From positions 248,001 to 312,000 of the forward strand of contig NC_033631.1 of NCBI RefSeq assembly GCF_001540865.1: a DNA stretch of 64,000 nucleotides. The letters run 5' to 3'. Made by a program: the position numbers and the translations under genes. The notes below the pieces were generated by a model that worked only from the letters and a program-made list of their open reading frames with translations, was not told the DNA's origin and made no database searches. The DNA is from Ananas comosus. Lineage: Eukaryota; Streptophyta; Magnoliopsida; Poales; Bromeliaceae. Shown here one piece after another: positions 1 to 11,254 of this stretch (position 1 is its first letter; each line of letters starts with the position of its first letter).

Positions 1-371
1 CCCGAGAGAAAAAAAACAGATCCTTAAAATATCTGATAAGAGTTTAACAGATATATTTCTTAACTAATAAAAAATATAAAAAATATATAATTTATTCTTT
101 TTTTTAACTTATCATGATAAAAATATGATTTGGAGTGAATTAGAATCGGCCAATATAAACACACGATATATCAACAAAGTTTAATTCAGAATAGGATTTG
201 AACATAAAAGTTGAAGGCAATAAGATAACAAACTTACCAATCCCAATAGGACTTGGAAATCCATATACACGTATATACACACAAACTATTTTTTAGCAGT
301 TCTTTGATCTCCGGCTTGTTTTGTTGATCTTTGCCGACGACGACAACGGCATCTTCTCCGGTAAGCGCGAC
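1..371. other. Upstream region of the RING-H2 gene
   Basis: AT-rich non-coding sequence. A TATA-like stretch (tatatacacgtatatac, about 262-280) lies roughly 100 bases before the chosen start codon and could be the core promoter. The reading frame is open upstream to about 321 but has no ATG there, so coding probably begins at 372. No other gene or repeat was recognised. Confidence 0.35.
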
Positions 372-989
372 ATGCCGATGTGGTCATTCGTACCGAAAAT
401 CCGTCCCCTGTTCAGCGCGGTGCTGTACTACAACGATGCAGATCAGGATCCTGCGATCGCTGCTCCGTGTCCGACGATCACTTTCGAGTTCAAGTTCAAC
501 GTGACAAAGATAGAGATCGCCGCAGAACGCCGCCGCATTGTTCGCCGCACGAAAGAGGATGTGTTGGTCGTCCGCGACCTCGGCCACTTCCTCGCGCGGC
601 AGCAGAGCAGGGCCGAGTTCATCCGGGAGCTGGAGGCGGACGCGCCGCTGATCGGCGCTCTCCCCGAGTTCGCCCGCGACTACATAAAGCAGCAGTTCCC
701 GCAGTATGTTTGCGGTGTCGTGGCCCGGTCGGCCTCCAAGCCGCGCCTGGAGGATCTCAGGGTGCTGGTGAACGTCACCGAGAAGACGTACTCGTCCGTG
801 TTCTGCTGCGACCGGTGCCCGATTTGCTTCGACGAGTTTTGCGAGGGGGAGTCGCCGTTCGTCGACTTCAAGCTGCTCCCCTGCGGCCACGGCTTTCACC
901 GGAGTTGCGTCGTCGAATGGCTGTGGAAGAACCCGACCTGCCCCACTTGTCGGCAACCGACGAGCAAGCCCCGCGGATTCAACAAGTAA
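372..989 (+). CDS. RING-H2 finger protein, probable E3 ubiquitin ligase (single exon)
   Basis: A 205-residue protein starting at the ATG of MPMWSF. Its C-terminus carries a complete C3H2C3 RING-H2 finger. Zinc ligands read by eye are C149 and C152 (CPIC), C171, H173, H176 and C179 (CGHGFHRSC), then C190 and C193 (CPTC), with the usual Trp (VVEWLW) in between. Proteins of this family recruit an E2 enzyme and transfer ubiquitin to substrates. The N-terminal 145 residues show no domain I recognise, no signal peptide and no clear membrane span, so it is not a classic membrane-anchored ATL. Coding sequence is GC-rich with G/C-ending codons, unlike its AT-rich flanks, as is common for intronless monocot genes. 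It lies tail to tail with NLR1, 291 bases apart. Substrate and any link to immunity are unknown. Confidence 0.85.
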   Translation: MPMWSFVPKIRPLFSAVLYYNDADQDPAIAAPCPTITFEFKFNVTKIEIAAERRRIVRRTKEDVLVVRDLGHFLARQQSRAEFIRELEADAPLIGALPEFARDYIKQQFPQYVCGVVARSASKPRLEDLRVLVNVTEKTYSSVFCCDRCPICFDEFCEGESPFVDFKLLPCGHGFHRSCVVEWLWKNPTCPTCRQPTSKPRGFNK

Positions 990-1013
990 TAGATATACCG
1001 AACATTATATTCA

Positions 1014-1019
1014 AATAAA
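1014..1019 (+). terminator. Polyadenylation signal AATAAA of the RING-H2 gene
   Basis: A perfect AATAAA lies 25 bases after the RING-H2 stop codon in AT-rich sequence, as expected for a plant near-upstream poly(A) element. Cleavage position cannot be read from sequence alone. Confidence 0.5.
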
Positions 1020-1280
1020 GGAGTGTTATTTATGACATTGTTTTACATGAAAAGTAATTTTACGATGAATCAAACACACGAAAAATTATATGCCATGCAA
1101 TTAATTTAATTGATTAAACTTTGATCTAGAGCTAAGTGTAACACAATCAGCATAATGGTGCAACAAATTAAGGAGCCATATATCTACATGATAGATGGTG
1201 CAAAATTCTCTTGAGAATGTGAAAGATTCAGGTAAACTGATCATGTCATGTCATTAGACGCCCCCGCTTTCGTCGATTTT

Positions 1281-4200
1281 CTAAAATATAGTCACGTCGG
1301 GAATGTTTGCGATCTTGGGCCAATCGACGCCGGTATGCTTTCGGCACCGCTGCTTTAACGCAGGGTGACAATTGGTGATTTCGAGAGAACTCAGCGACGG
1401 GGGCAGCTCCGGAAGCGATTGGATTAGAAACGCATCGTATGCGACCAAATCTCGAAGAGAACGCAGGTTTTGCATGCTTTGCGGTAAGGATTGAAGAGAA
1501 GCCGCATTATATATCTCCAAGTGTCGGAGATGGTTGCGGTTTTGCAGCAGCCATTGCTCGGGTAAGGAAGTGAGTTCGCAGGTATCGAGGAACGTCAAAC
1601 TTACGACGAAAGTGAGGCTTCGTAGAGGCTCCATGAGAAGGAGTGCACGGTGATCAATTACGACGGTGCCAAGCTTTAAAAAGGAGCTCACGGCCGGCTC
1701 CTTTTGGTTGAAGTTCGTGGCCGACCGAGGGTACGATGAGGAACCCGCGACGAGCTTGTCACAACCGCCGATTTTCAACACTCTGAGCGAAGAAAGAGCT
1801 TGTATTCCGCCGAGGGATGTTAGCTCCTTGCAGTTCCATATCTCTAGATGGGACAGCGACGTCAATCTCGCACACTCTTGTTCCGCGGGGAGGGATGTTA
1901 TGCTTGCACAACCATTTAAATTCAATTCCGTGAGAGAAGTCGAATTCGACAACGCCTGGAATAATAACATCTCGAGGTTACCGCACGACCCGATAGTGAG
2001 TTTACAGAGTGTAGACCGCGACAGTTGAGTGTTTGAGATCCTGTGTGTTATCAGATTCGAGCACTTGGATATGTTCAAGGTTTTGAGGGATTCAAGTCGC
2101 TCAAACCATTTCGTCGGAAGATCGGTGAGACTTTCACATTCTGTAATGGTTAGGTCCTCAAGAGCCTGGAATTGTTCGTGCTGCTGCAGAAGACATGGAT
2201 ACAAAGATGTCAGAATTTTGTACAAAATAGATATGCAAATAGAAAGTGGCATACTTACATTGTTGTTTTTACGATTCTGATGTTCTGCAGAAGAAGAAGT
2301 AGCCGCTTCGGCATTTACAACATCACACCGTGTTACGATAGCAGACAAATTAGGCAATGCTCTCAAATTCGGACAACGTCTAATAACCATCTTATGAAGT
2401 TTGGGGAACATGCATCTGTTCTCTGTTCCAACCCACTCTTCCCAATTTGGCATGTTCTGAAAAATTAGCTCCTTCAATGTTGGAAAGGTGCAAACAATGC
2501 TACTCCCGTAGAATGCGGCGGTTACCTGCTTCAGTTCTTGCAAACCGCATAGTTTAAGGTAGTTGAGGGAAGGCAGCTGCCCGAGAGGCGGGAGGTGTTC
2601 CCATCTTCCACATTTGATCAGCTTGACGGACGTCAGATTCGAGAAAGAGACGTTCGCCATCCAATACGGAGATTTAACACCTTTGTATCCTTTAACTTTC
2701 AAATTCTTAAGGTTGCTATGCGGACTTAAGCTATCAAGGAGTTGTTCGTCCGCCTCGGGAGTACAAGACTGATCTATGGACCATTCTAATGACAGCGAAT
2801 TGAGACATTCTTTCTCATTTAACCTCGCCTCTATGGCCTCTTCGAAACTACTCACATTTTGAAGATCCCTAACACGTAGACGGCGGAGGTCTTTTAGGTC
2901 CTTCAGTTCACCTATTTTGTAACCACTCTCCTCGCGGACGTAAAAATAGTCTAACTTCAGCATAGAAGATAGCTTCCCGATCGAGGGAATATTTGTCATC
3001 ATTTCACGAGGAATTTCTAGTCGGCGCAAGTTAACCAAGTTACTTATTCCGTCAAATTCGATCTCCTCAAAAGTTTCTGGAAAAGGTGCTGAGAATTTCA
3101 TTACTTCCAGGTGATAAAGTTGATATGCAGATCGAGGAAACCACTCTAACAAATCTTCAGAAAAGGACTTATCCTGGTAAAGAGAGAGGTAGCGGAGGTG
3201 TATCAAGCTACTAAATGCGTCACGAAGTTTAAATAAGCGATTCGTCGAAATGCTCAACAGACGTAAGCTTTTGAATCCTTTGAGAAACTCATTGAGTACA
3301 AGTGCGTGATCGGGATAAGGCTCGTGATCCTCCTTGATTGATATGAAAAGCGTTCGCAAGTTCTGGAGATGGGAGATCTTTTGAATGGCTAGATGATTTA
3401 CAGCTTTGATAGATAAGTAACGAACAGTTTTCGGAATGAAATTTTCTGAAACATCACCTTTGATTCTCAAACATTCCCCGTGAGAAACATGTCGCGCCAG
3501 ATCATGAAGCAGATCATGCATGGTATAATATTCGAAACATTCGCCGAAATTGTCTCTTGACCTGCGATCAAAAAACGATTTTCTTGTCAGAAGATTCAGA
3601 TACTCCGATCCAATATCTTCGGGCCTCCGCTTTCCGTCTGTAGACTGTCGAATCAACCCCGAACCGATCCACACATGAACCAGCTCATCTTTTGTAAACT
3701 CATAGTCCTGAGAAAAGATACTGCAGTATCTAAAGCAAAGTTGCAAGTTTGCGGGCAAATGGTGATAACTGAATCGTAAAACAGTCATGATGTTATCTTT
3801 ACTTTGCTGTAAATTCAGAATATCTTCTTTGGAGATTCTTTTCCAGTGGTCATCATCCATACAGGAGTTTAATAATCCACCCATAACTTTTGCGAGCAAT
3901 GGGCACCCTCCAAGCTTCTTCGCTATTTGCTCACCAATCAACTGTAGGTTCCTATAGTCATTTGGGTTCAGACCAAAAAATGCATGCTTATTGAAAAGCA
4001 ACATATAGTCATGCTCTTCCAAACCGGTTAGATATAGAGACTCTTTTTGACATTCCATCACCTTTGCCGCCATGTCCGCCACTGAATCCATTCGAGTCGT
4101 CAACAAGATCTTACTCCCGCTTCGTCCAAACTTTAAAGGAGCAATTAGTTTCTCCCACTCCGTCCTTTCCTCATCGTTCCAAACATCATCTAATATGACC

Positions 4201-6811
4201 AAAAATCTCTTCGAGGATAGTTTCCCCTTTAGGATCTCATGCAGCGCATTCAGACTCTTGTCGCCGAGATTCTCCTTAGTTATGGTATCTAACATCTTTC
4301 TTGTTAGTACAGCTGCGTCGAAGCTTTGAGAGACACAAACCCATATAATAGGGTTGAAGAATTGTTGCACTTCTTGGTCGCGGTAAATGAGTTGAGCGAG
4401 AGTGGTCTTCCCTAGCCCGCCAATGCCGACTATTGTAAATGCAGAAACATTGGCGGTAATCGCTACAGATTGATCACCGCTAGGTGCAGGTTTGGTCAAC
4501 CATGTAACAATCAAGTTCCGCTCCTTGTCTCGTCCGAGCACCTCACTTTCGGTTAACAAGGAGCTAGTCTCGCGCGCATTCCTGATCCCTTCCAACATCT
4601 GATGCTTAACACTATGACCATGTAAGCCTATAACAAGCTGAAGGAGAGGCTCCATACTCGCAACAAAGCTATCTAACCCCTTGACGGCCTCCCTCAACCG
4701 TTTCAGCGTGTCATCACTAAAGATTTGAACAATATCAGAAAACTTTCTCTTGCATTTTTGTATGATGCCACCTACCTGTAGGTCGAAGAAGCTTTCTAAA
4801 ATAGATTAATGCTCACTAGTAAATTTTGCTACAGTAATGAAGTGCAAGAAAACAAAAACTTTCATTCAAAAATTAACTTGGGTGAATTACAAGCTTACAA
4901 CTAAGGATTTAAATAGAAGAAAACTTGAGGGTCAAGAAAACCCAACTCAACACATATTCTCCGCTACACTCACTACACATGTACTCCCTAGGCACCGTTT
5001 GGTTGGCGGTCCCCGCTATTCCGCCAAACGAAATAATTTTTTGTCGAGATATTTTATCCCGGTCAAATCTTACTATTCCCGGCTATCTCGGAATAGCAAT
5101 GAATTTACTATTCCACTATTTTGATGGAATAGTACTATTCCAATATTTAATTTCAAACTTTATTAAAATAATAAATTAAATTAAAACTAAATTATATAAA
5201 TATAATATGTCATATATTATAATATATTTTTTTATTATAAAATTATTAATTGTACTATATTAACACATATTATTTATATTTAAGTATTAAATATTATAAT
5301 AAATTATATTTAAATATTATAAAATATTATTTTTATTAAATTTAAGTTTAAGTAGAATTTTAAAAAATTATTNTAAATTATAAATTATAAATTATAAATT
5401 TTAATTTTGATATTTTAATTTTGAAATTTAAAATTTGATATTTTATATTTTTCAAATTTAAATTTGATATTAAATTTAAAGTTTGAAATTTAAAATTTAA
5501 AATTTAAAATTTTGAATTTAAAATTTCAAACTTTAAATTTAAAATTTTAATTTCAAAATTTAAAATTTAAAAGTTAAAATTTTAAATTTAAAAAATATAT
5601 ATATAATTTAAAATTTCAAATTAAAATATAATGAGAAGCGTAATATCATTATTTTTTATTTATAACTACCCACTTTAATTATTATTCCATCTTACCTAAT
5701 CAAACGATATTTTTTTTATTCCCAAAAATAACCCAATTTTCATCCAAACGCAAAATTGATTTAATCCCCGCTTATAGCTCAATTTATACCTATCCCTTGA
5801 ATAGTCACTTTTTGTTTATCCCCGAACCAAACGATTTAGTTACCATGTACTCCACAACATCCATTAGTTGCAAAATTAAACCATTACTCTATTATCTACA
5901 TGACTTAGTTAACTTCTAGCTAACTTAAGCCATGACTATTGCTACTTGGACCACTACTTGCATAATAATAGGACCACTAATATCGAATGTTAGATGTAGC
6001 CCATATAATTTATTTAAGGTGATCCCTAAGGGTACAGTTGATCCAAAGGTTTAAGTGTATCAGGGCAGATTCTTGATAGAAGTACGTTGGATGAAGAGAT
6101 GTGCTGTTAGGATGATAATAGTGCCCTAGGGATGAGTGGGTATTTGGTTGAATATTATGATCTTATAGATGGAAATGGTCAAAAAGATAGATCTAACGGC
6201 CGAAAACTTATGAATACAAAGAGATTTATACGCATAAGAGTATAATAGCCGGACTCTCTATGTGTTATTAGAAGCATGGAAGTTTTCATGCTCCTAAGCT
6301 GTTTTTGATTATAGAACTTCTGAATCGACGATAGACTCCGCTAGATTTGATTTATCGTATTGAACTATTTAGTAAATAAATTTTACGATTTTTCGATATA
6401 ATTTACCTAATGATCAAAATGACTCAAAATCAACAAATTTTATTGGTTGATGTGTGCCATTTGCAAGTTTAACGGTGTAGAAGTATTCAAATCAAATGAA
6501 ATTTTGATAGAAAATTTTTTATACTATCTACAATAAGATTACTATTTTTGATCGAAAATTTTAGTGTTATATCATAATTTTTTGTGAGATTTTTATTTTC
6601 AATCGTTGATTTTGAGTCCTTTCGATCACTAGATAAATAATATTGAAAAATCGTAAAATTAATTTTCTAAATAGTTCAAATACGTTAGATCAAATCTAAC
6701 GGAGCCAATCGTTGATTCGGAAGTTCCATCATCAAGTTCCATCATCGAAAACTGCTTAAGAGCATAAAGGCCTTCGTGCTCCTAATAGCATACAAGACCT
6801 ACTCACACACA

Positions 6812-6860
<49 letters not shown>

Positions 6861-7430
6861 AAACTGGATTTTCCGTCTAATCCTAATCTCATTTTTGGTT
6901 CTGCCAAGGCTCCATATCCAAGGATAAGGGAGTAGAGTGAAAATATTCCATTCTTTTGTAGATCGTGACAAAGGAGGAATCATAAGAAAGAACCGTTATG
7001 TTTAATCAATCGTTGAAAATCAAAAATTATGACAGAAGATACGATATTAATATTAATATTAATATGGTATATGGTATAATATTATAAACAAGTTTGCACC
7101 ATTTTCCAACAGTACCTCGCCATCTCGAGCCTCTATAGTCGTCTTCAGCTTGTAGTACTCCAACTCGTCGAGCACGTCCTCCGCCTTCTCCACAACGTCT
7201 CTCAGCTGCCACAGCCACGGTTCGAGCGCTTTGTCGGGTTCGGCGCTCACCGGAGGCCCCTCGACCGCAATCAAAACCGACTGGATCTGCGGAAGGGCCT
7301 GCTGCACTCTCTCCAGCTCATCTTTCATGCCTCTCCGGCCGTGGTACGCCTTGAGACAGGACAAGCCCGTGTCCACGAGATTCTGGATGATCGCAGACGC
7401 CAACGATTGTTCAATGAAAGCTAAGTCCAT
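1281..7430 (-). CDS. NLR1: CC-NB-ARC-LRR disease-resistance protein, inverted relative to the other NLRs
   Basis: Three exons are proposed: 7430..7116 (105 codons), 4775..2259 and 2183..1281, giving about 1244 residues. Exon 1 encodes MDLAFIEQ and a coiled coil with an EDVID-like motif (EKAEDVLDELEYY). It ends GAG|GTACTG, and exon 2 begins CTACAG|GTAGGT; joined they read DGE-VGG, matching DDK-VRG of the paralogues. NB-ARC motifs: P-loop GIGGLGKTT (about residue 222), WVCVSQSFD, kinase-2 LVILDDVW, GSKILLTTR, GLPL-like GGCPLLAK, CFRYCSIF, and MHD (MHDLLHDLA, about 524). LRRs follow to the end. Such proteins are intracellular sensors of pathogen effectors that switch between ADP and ATP states. 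It is the most diverged of the five copies. If the first intron is wrong, the product would lack most of the CC domain and start near 4697. Confidence 0.85.
2184..2258 (-). other. 75-bp stop-free LRR intron of NLR1 (exitron-like)
   Basis: The donor reads AAT|GTAAGT and the acceptor TTCTGCAG|CAGCAC, exactly where NLR2-4 have their LRR intron. The 75 bases are 25 codons without a stop, so one frame runs straight through. Splicing gives a normal LRR junction (NNN-QHEQFQAL, like NN-QQEHFQAL in NLR2). Retention inserts 25 mostly hydrophobic residues. Which form is made cannot be decided here. Confidence 0.75.
4988..5843. mobile_element. TIR element (family A) in NLR1 intron
   Basis: The ends are inverted repeats (CGTTTGGTTGG on the left, CCGAACCAAACG on the right). 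A 10-bp direct repeat CATGTACTCC flanks it (4978-4987 and 5844-5853), a possible target duplication. The interior is extremely AT-rich and non-coding. Its last 150 bases match the element at 52410-52660, so the two are one family. Confidence 0.6.
5130..5640. repeat. Low-complexity A/T tract with one ambiguous base
   Basis: Hundreds of bases of almost pure A/T with repeated AAATTT, AATTTAAA and similar words that can fold on themselves. It forms the interior of the family-A element. The only N in the window is at 5373, so the length here may be uncertain. Confidence 0.8.
6020..6255. mobile_element. D-family MITE, degenerate
   Basis: The right end reads ATAATAGCCGGACTCT and the interior has AGATCTAACGGCCGAAAAC, both typical of the copies at 33003-33232 and 60597-60822. 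The left end is eroded. Non-coding. Confidence 0.5.
6262..6797. mobile_element. Long fold-back element
   Basis: Two arms of about 180 bases are imperfect inverted copies. The left arm runs from TTATTAGAAGCATGG to GACTCAAAATCAAC near 6436; the right arm begins near 6600 (CGTTGATTTTGAGTC) and ends CTCCTAATAG. A spacer of about 160 AT-rich bases separates them. No coding sequence. The transcript could form a long hairpin inside the NLR1 intron. Confidence 0.7.
6801..6860. repeat. Compound microsatellite (AC/CT/TA)
   Basis: Short CA repeats are followed by about 17 CT units and about 10 TA units. It lies just outside the fold-back element, within the NLR1 intron. Confidence 0.9.
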
Positions 7431-7887
7431 GTTCGATCCAAAGCGTTCAAGGAAGGGAGAGAAGGAAGAAACAGATACATACATGCATAACCTTCTACAC
7501 ATATATTAAAGTTGCTTTCTCAAGTAGCTTCCCCAGCATTGTAAATTGTAGAAAGGAATTAAGTACAATTAATTGGCCAATCACTACAACTTTCTTAATT
7601 TGTTTACAGTTAATTGGCCAATCACTACAACTTTCTTAATTTGTTGACAACCAATTGACCACCAACATCAATATTTGATACAAGCTAGGTAAGTAATGGA
7701 GACTCCTCACCTATAAGCCATTTTGAAATGTCCTCTCAACTTCTTGTTGTTGTTGTTTTTGTTTTTATCTCTCTCTCTCTCTTTTTCTTTTTCTTTTTTT
7801 CCTAATAAGTGATGTTATTTATTATATCTTTCAAAATTTTAAACATATTTTATTTATCTTTGAAGGACCAAAATAGACTTATTGATT
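7431..7887. promoter_or_regulatory. Upstream region of NLR1
   Basis: Probable promoter and 5' leader of NLR1 (transcribed leftward). It contains a 41-bp tandem duplication carrying a GGCCAATC word (CCAAT-like) and a CT-rich tract near 7768-7800. It does not resemble the leaders of NLR2-5. Confidence 0.4.
7570..7651. repeat. 41-bp tandem duplication in NLR1 promoter
   Basis: Copies at 7570-7610 and 7611-7651 are nearly identical, differing only in the last few bases. Each has TTGGCCAATCAC, a CCAAT-type word, so the duplication doubles that potential site. Confidence 0.85.
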
Positions 7888-9100
7888 GGGAAAACTTCAA
7901 AAACCTCCCTTGTGGTTTCACTTTTTTTCACTTTAGTATCCTGTGATTTAAAATGTATCAAGTTAGTACCCTGTGGTTTATCTAAAGATGTCCGTGGACC
8001 GGGTCAGGTCTGGGTAATTAATATACTGTACCCATACTCTAAAAAGGAATGGTAGAAAAAAATATATATAACCTACCCATTTAAGTTCGGGTTGGGTTTG
8101 GGTCTGGGGACTAAAGTTACTAATATACCCATCGGGTCTATTTGAGCGGGTCTGAGTAGTGACTATCCGTATACTATCCGTTCAAGACCGGATATGGATC
8201 GGGTCTAGATCGGGTATGGATATCCGTATAAGTATATTTTTTTTATAAACTTTATTAAATAATCTATGAACAAACTCTAAAACCCGCCATAAAAAAAACT
8301 CGCATTCTATTAAGTTGTACCTTCCAATAAAATTCATTCAAAAGAAAAAAAAAAGAGTAGAAAATAAAGAGTAAAAAAATTAGGAAAAAATAATGAGTAA
8401 AAGAGACGGCTAGGATTTCATTAGGATGAAAATATATAGTGACTCATCATCTATAAGTCATATTAAAATTGATCCTTCAACTTTAAAATTTTATTTTTTT
8501 TTATTTACTATTGGATATTTCATCGAGTTCGGGTCCGGGTCCGGATTTGAAAACTATTCCGGACCCTACCCATTTAAAAGTTGGGTTCAGATCGGGTCCA
8601 AATCGGGTATGCGTATAAAATATCCGGACCCATACCCAAAACTTTAATGGGTAATTTTTTTTATCCGTATATTATTCATTTTTTATCGGGTCCGGTTCGG
8701 GTCCGGATAGGGTCCGGATCGGGTATGGGATATCGGATAATTTGGACACCTTTAGGTTTATCACTTTATCACTTTAGTATTCTGTGATTTAAAGTGTATC
8801 AAGTTAGTATCCTATGATTTTACACTTTATCACTTTAGTACCCTGTGGTTTCGCAATTTATCACTTTAGTACCCTGTGGTTTAAAAATCACAGGGTACTA
8901 ACTTGATACAAAATTAAAACCACAGAGTACTAAAGTGATAAACTGCAAAACCACAGGGTACTAACTTGATACACTTTAAACCACATGGTACTAAAGTGAT
9001 AAAGTGAGAAACCACAGGGTACTAACTTGATACACTTTAAACCACAGGGTACTAAAGTGATAAAGTATGAAACCACATGGAGAGTTTTTGAAGTTTTCCC
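7888..9100. mobile_element. TIR element of the CACTTTAGTACC family, with a nested hAT MITE
   Basis: Both ends read GGGAAAACTTCAAAAAC in inverted orientation, followed by many copies of CACTTTAGTACCCTGTGG and its complement. A 6-bp direct repeat TTGATT flanks it. The right half (8745-9090) is a tandem and inverted series of this word. Relatives lie at 19405-19709 and 35083-35352. Non-coding. Confidence 0.75.
7983..8754. mobile_element. hAT-like non-autonomous element
   Basis: Flanked by a perfect 8-bp target duplication GGTTTATC (7975-7982 and 8755-8762). Ends are TAAAGATGTCC and, inverted, TAAAGGTGTCC. The sub-terminal regions are rich in GGGTC/CGGGT words. It sits inside the older element at 7888-9100. 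No transposase. Confidence 0.85.
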
Positions 9101-9194
9101 TTGATTTTAACAAATTTTTTCAAATATCCCCGTTTCCCAGGGTTTACTAGTAGGATTGGGTTATAGAAGGGCATTTTAATAATTTTAGGATAAA

Positions 9195-9356
9195 ACCGAT
9201 CGTTCCTAGAGCAAGTGACAAAGGGCTTGGTGGTTGGTAACTGAGGTTCCAAGTTCGGATCCTAATTGATTCACATTTCTAGCTAAGTTTATTTCTAATG
9301 AAATAAACGAAGCGGGTAGCGTGCTACCTATCTCTAAAAAAATAAAATAAAATAAA
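9195..9356 (+). mobile_element. SINE, tRNA-like head, with target duplication
   Basis: The head holds an A-box-like GTGACAAAGGGCTTGG and a B-box-like AGTTCGGATCC. The tail has the hairpin GGTAGCGTGCTACC and ends in an A-rich run. A 16-bp target duplication with one mismatch flanks it (9179-9194 and 9357-9372). One of six copies in the window. Confidence 0.85.
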
Positions 9357-9746
9357 ATAATTTCAGGATAAATTTGATAATTTTAAATAGTAGTAAAAGG
9401 TAAATAAGGAAAAGCACCGACTAACATTCAAAATATTTAGATTTATTCTAAAATTAATCAAATACCTTTATATATCCTAATTTCCATTAGTAAATCTTTA
9501 AGGGTTTGGGAATATTTGAAGGAATTTTTAAAAATCAATAAGCACATTTAGGTCAACTATGAGTATATTTGATATTTTTGAAGTTTTTGAGGGTATATTA
9601 GATATTATCTCTTTTTAATAAAATGTTTATATTAGGATGTAGGACAAGATGATGGTTGCTTACACTCTTTGCATCCCATGTTTTTGTTCTAACTGAAAAA
9701 AAAAAAAAAAAAATTTTTTTTGAAGAAGAGGAAGTCATGTCTCATC

Positions 9747-10205
9747 TAGGGATGTCAATGGGTATGGATATCTAAAATTATATCCGAATTCGAATCTGAG
9801 CGGAATGGATTTATCTGATACTAAACGGATATAGTTTCGGATATAGATATCAAAAACAAAACCCAACGGATATGGATTTGAATATAGATTTTCACTGTAC
9901 TCAACTCAAATCCAACTCGAATCCGAATTTATTTTATATTATATATAATATGTATATAAAAATTTGATTTATATTTCAATTAGTATTTTAAAAATTTAGA
10001 TTTAATGTAATATATATTTTGAAATATTGAAAAGAGAAATAATTGTTTTGGGTTTCGGATTTTTACTCGGGTTTCGAATTTTTAGTCGGGTTTGGAAGTG
10101 GATTTTTAAAATCCGTCGGGTTCGGGTTTGGATTTCGGATTTAGAGTCGGATTTGTATTAGAATTTTTGAAAATTTGCTCCGAATCCGACCCATTGATAT
10201 TCCTA
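9747..10205. mobile_element. hAT-like MITE (TAGGGATGTCAATGGG family)
   Basis: Ends are TAGGGATGTCAATGGGT and, inverted, TAGGAATATCAATGGGT. An 8-bp target duplication with one mismatch flanks it (GTCTCATC and ATCTCATC). GGGTTCGGGT-type words cluster near both ends around an AT-rich centre. Same family as 29510-30007. Confidence 0.8.
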
Positions 10206-11254
10206 ATCTCATCAAGTAAGAGTAAAGTCCATCGACCCATATATCCAATTACATAGAATTATTTAGAATCACATACAAAAAGGTACTACGTACTGTTGCC
10301 AAACTTAACGTCTAAGTTTCTTAATTTAAGTTACTGTATTAAATTAAGTTAAATATTTTGTTAAATTTAATGATTTTTATTAGTAATTAGTGGGTAATAT
10401 CTAGTTTTATTTTCTAAAATGTTATTAAATATATTAAATTTGATAAAATCAACTATGAGTTACACCAAATTTCTACAATTTAATGTATAATATATATATA
10501 TATGTGGAATATTCGGATTAAGTTTTCAGATTTAATGGGTTCGATTTTGATTATGAATTAGAAAAATCATTTGATTTTCTCCTTCTTTTTTTTGTACGTG
10601 ATGTTAAAAATACCGATAAGCACCCTGAAGCAAAAAACTAGAAGAAAAAAAAGAAATTTGTAGAAAAATCGAACCCATTAAACTGCAGGAAAAAAATATT
10701 TCAGTTATTTTTCACAATATTTATTTTTTTAGATATGTATAATTTTATGAGTATATAAAAATATATAGTAATACACGAAATGAAAAATATACGTATACAA
10801 ATCAGATACAATCTTTTACATTAACTTTATATAAAAACATTCATTGCAGAAATTTTATAATATTAAATAAAATTAAAATTATATAAAGTATTACCAAATT
10901 AAAATAGTAAGGGAACACAAAATAGCGCACAACTAAAAAATAAAAGATTCTCAACAATTGCCTATTTATAAAAATTAAGTTAACTAAATATATAACTTTT
11001 TTTTACACTATATTTATAAAATTTTATTATAAAAATAGAAATTTATTAATTTTTGTATCTTGACTTTCTATATATTACAGATTTTATTAGGTTAGATTTA
11101 ATTTTGTTATATTTATTAATTAAAAAATAGATTTTTTGTTAATGCAAAAATTTTTAGACATGGTGCAGGTCAAAAAAAAAAAAGAAAAAGAGCAAAATAA
11201 AACTATAGAAAAGCAAAAATTTTTTGTTAATGCAAAATTTTTCTGTAATTATTT
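10206..11254. other. AT-rich intergenic stretch with a small inverted repeat
   Basis: No gene seen. An 18-bp perfect inverted repeat (TTTAATGGGTTCGATTTT at 10531-10548 and its complement at 10665-10682) could be the ends of a 152-bp MITE. The rest is AT-rich with poly-A and poly-T runs. Confidence 0.5.

Larger units (their letters stand above)
4776..7115 (-). other. 2.34-kb first intron of NLR1, filled with transposons
   Basis: GT..AG boundaries restore the paralogue reading frame exactly in phase 0. The intron holds a TIR element (4988-5843), a D-family MITE (about 6020-6255), a long fold-back element (6262-6797) and CT/TA microsatellites. NLR2-5 have no intron here; their coding sequence is continuous across the same point. 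Confidence 0.7.

Noticed and set aside
384..956. Long minus-strand frame opposite the RING-H2 gene
   Set aside because: It mirrors GC-rich codons of the real gene, shows no motif, and the + strand encodes a complete RING finger.
8426..8787. Frames with GSGSG and PYPF repeats
   Set aside because: Translations of GGGTC/CGGGT words in a hAT-like MITE.
9195..9300. Functional tRNA gene
   Set aside because: A- and B-box-like words are present but no cloverleaf could be folded by eye, and the A-tail with target duplication marks a SINE.
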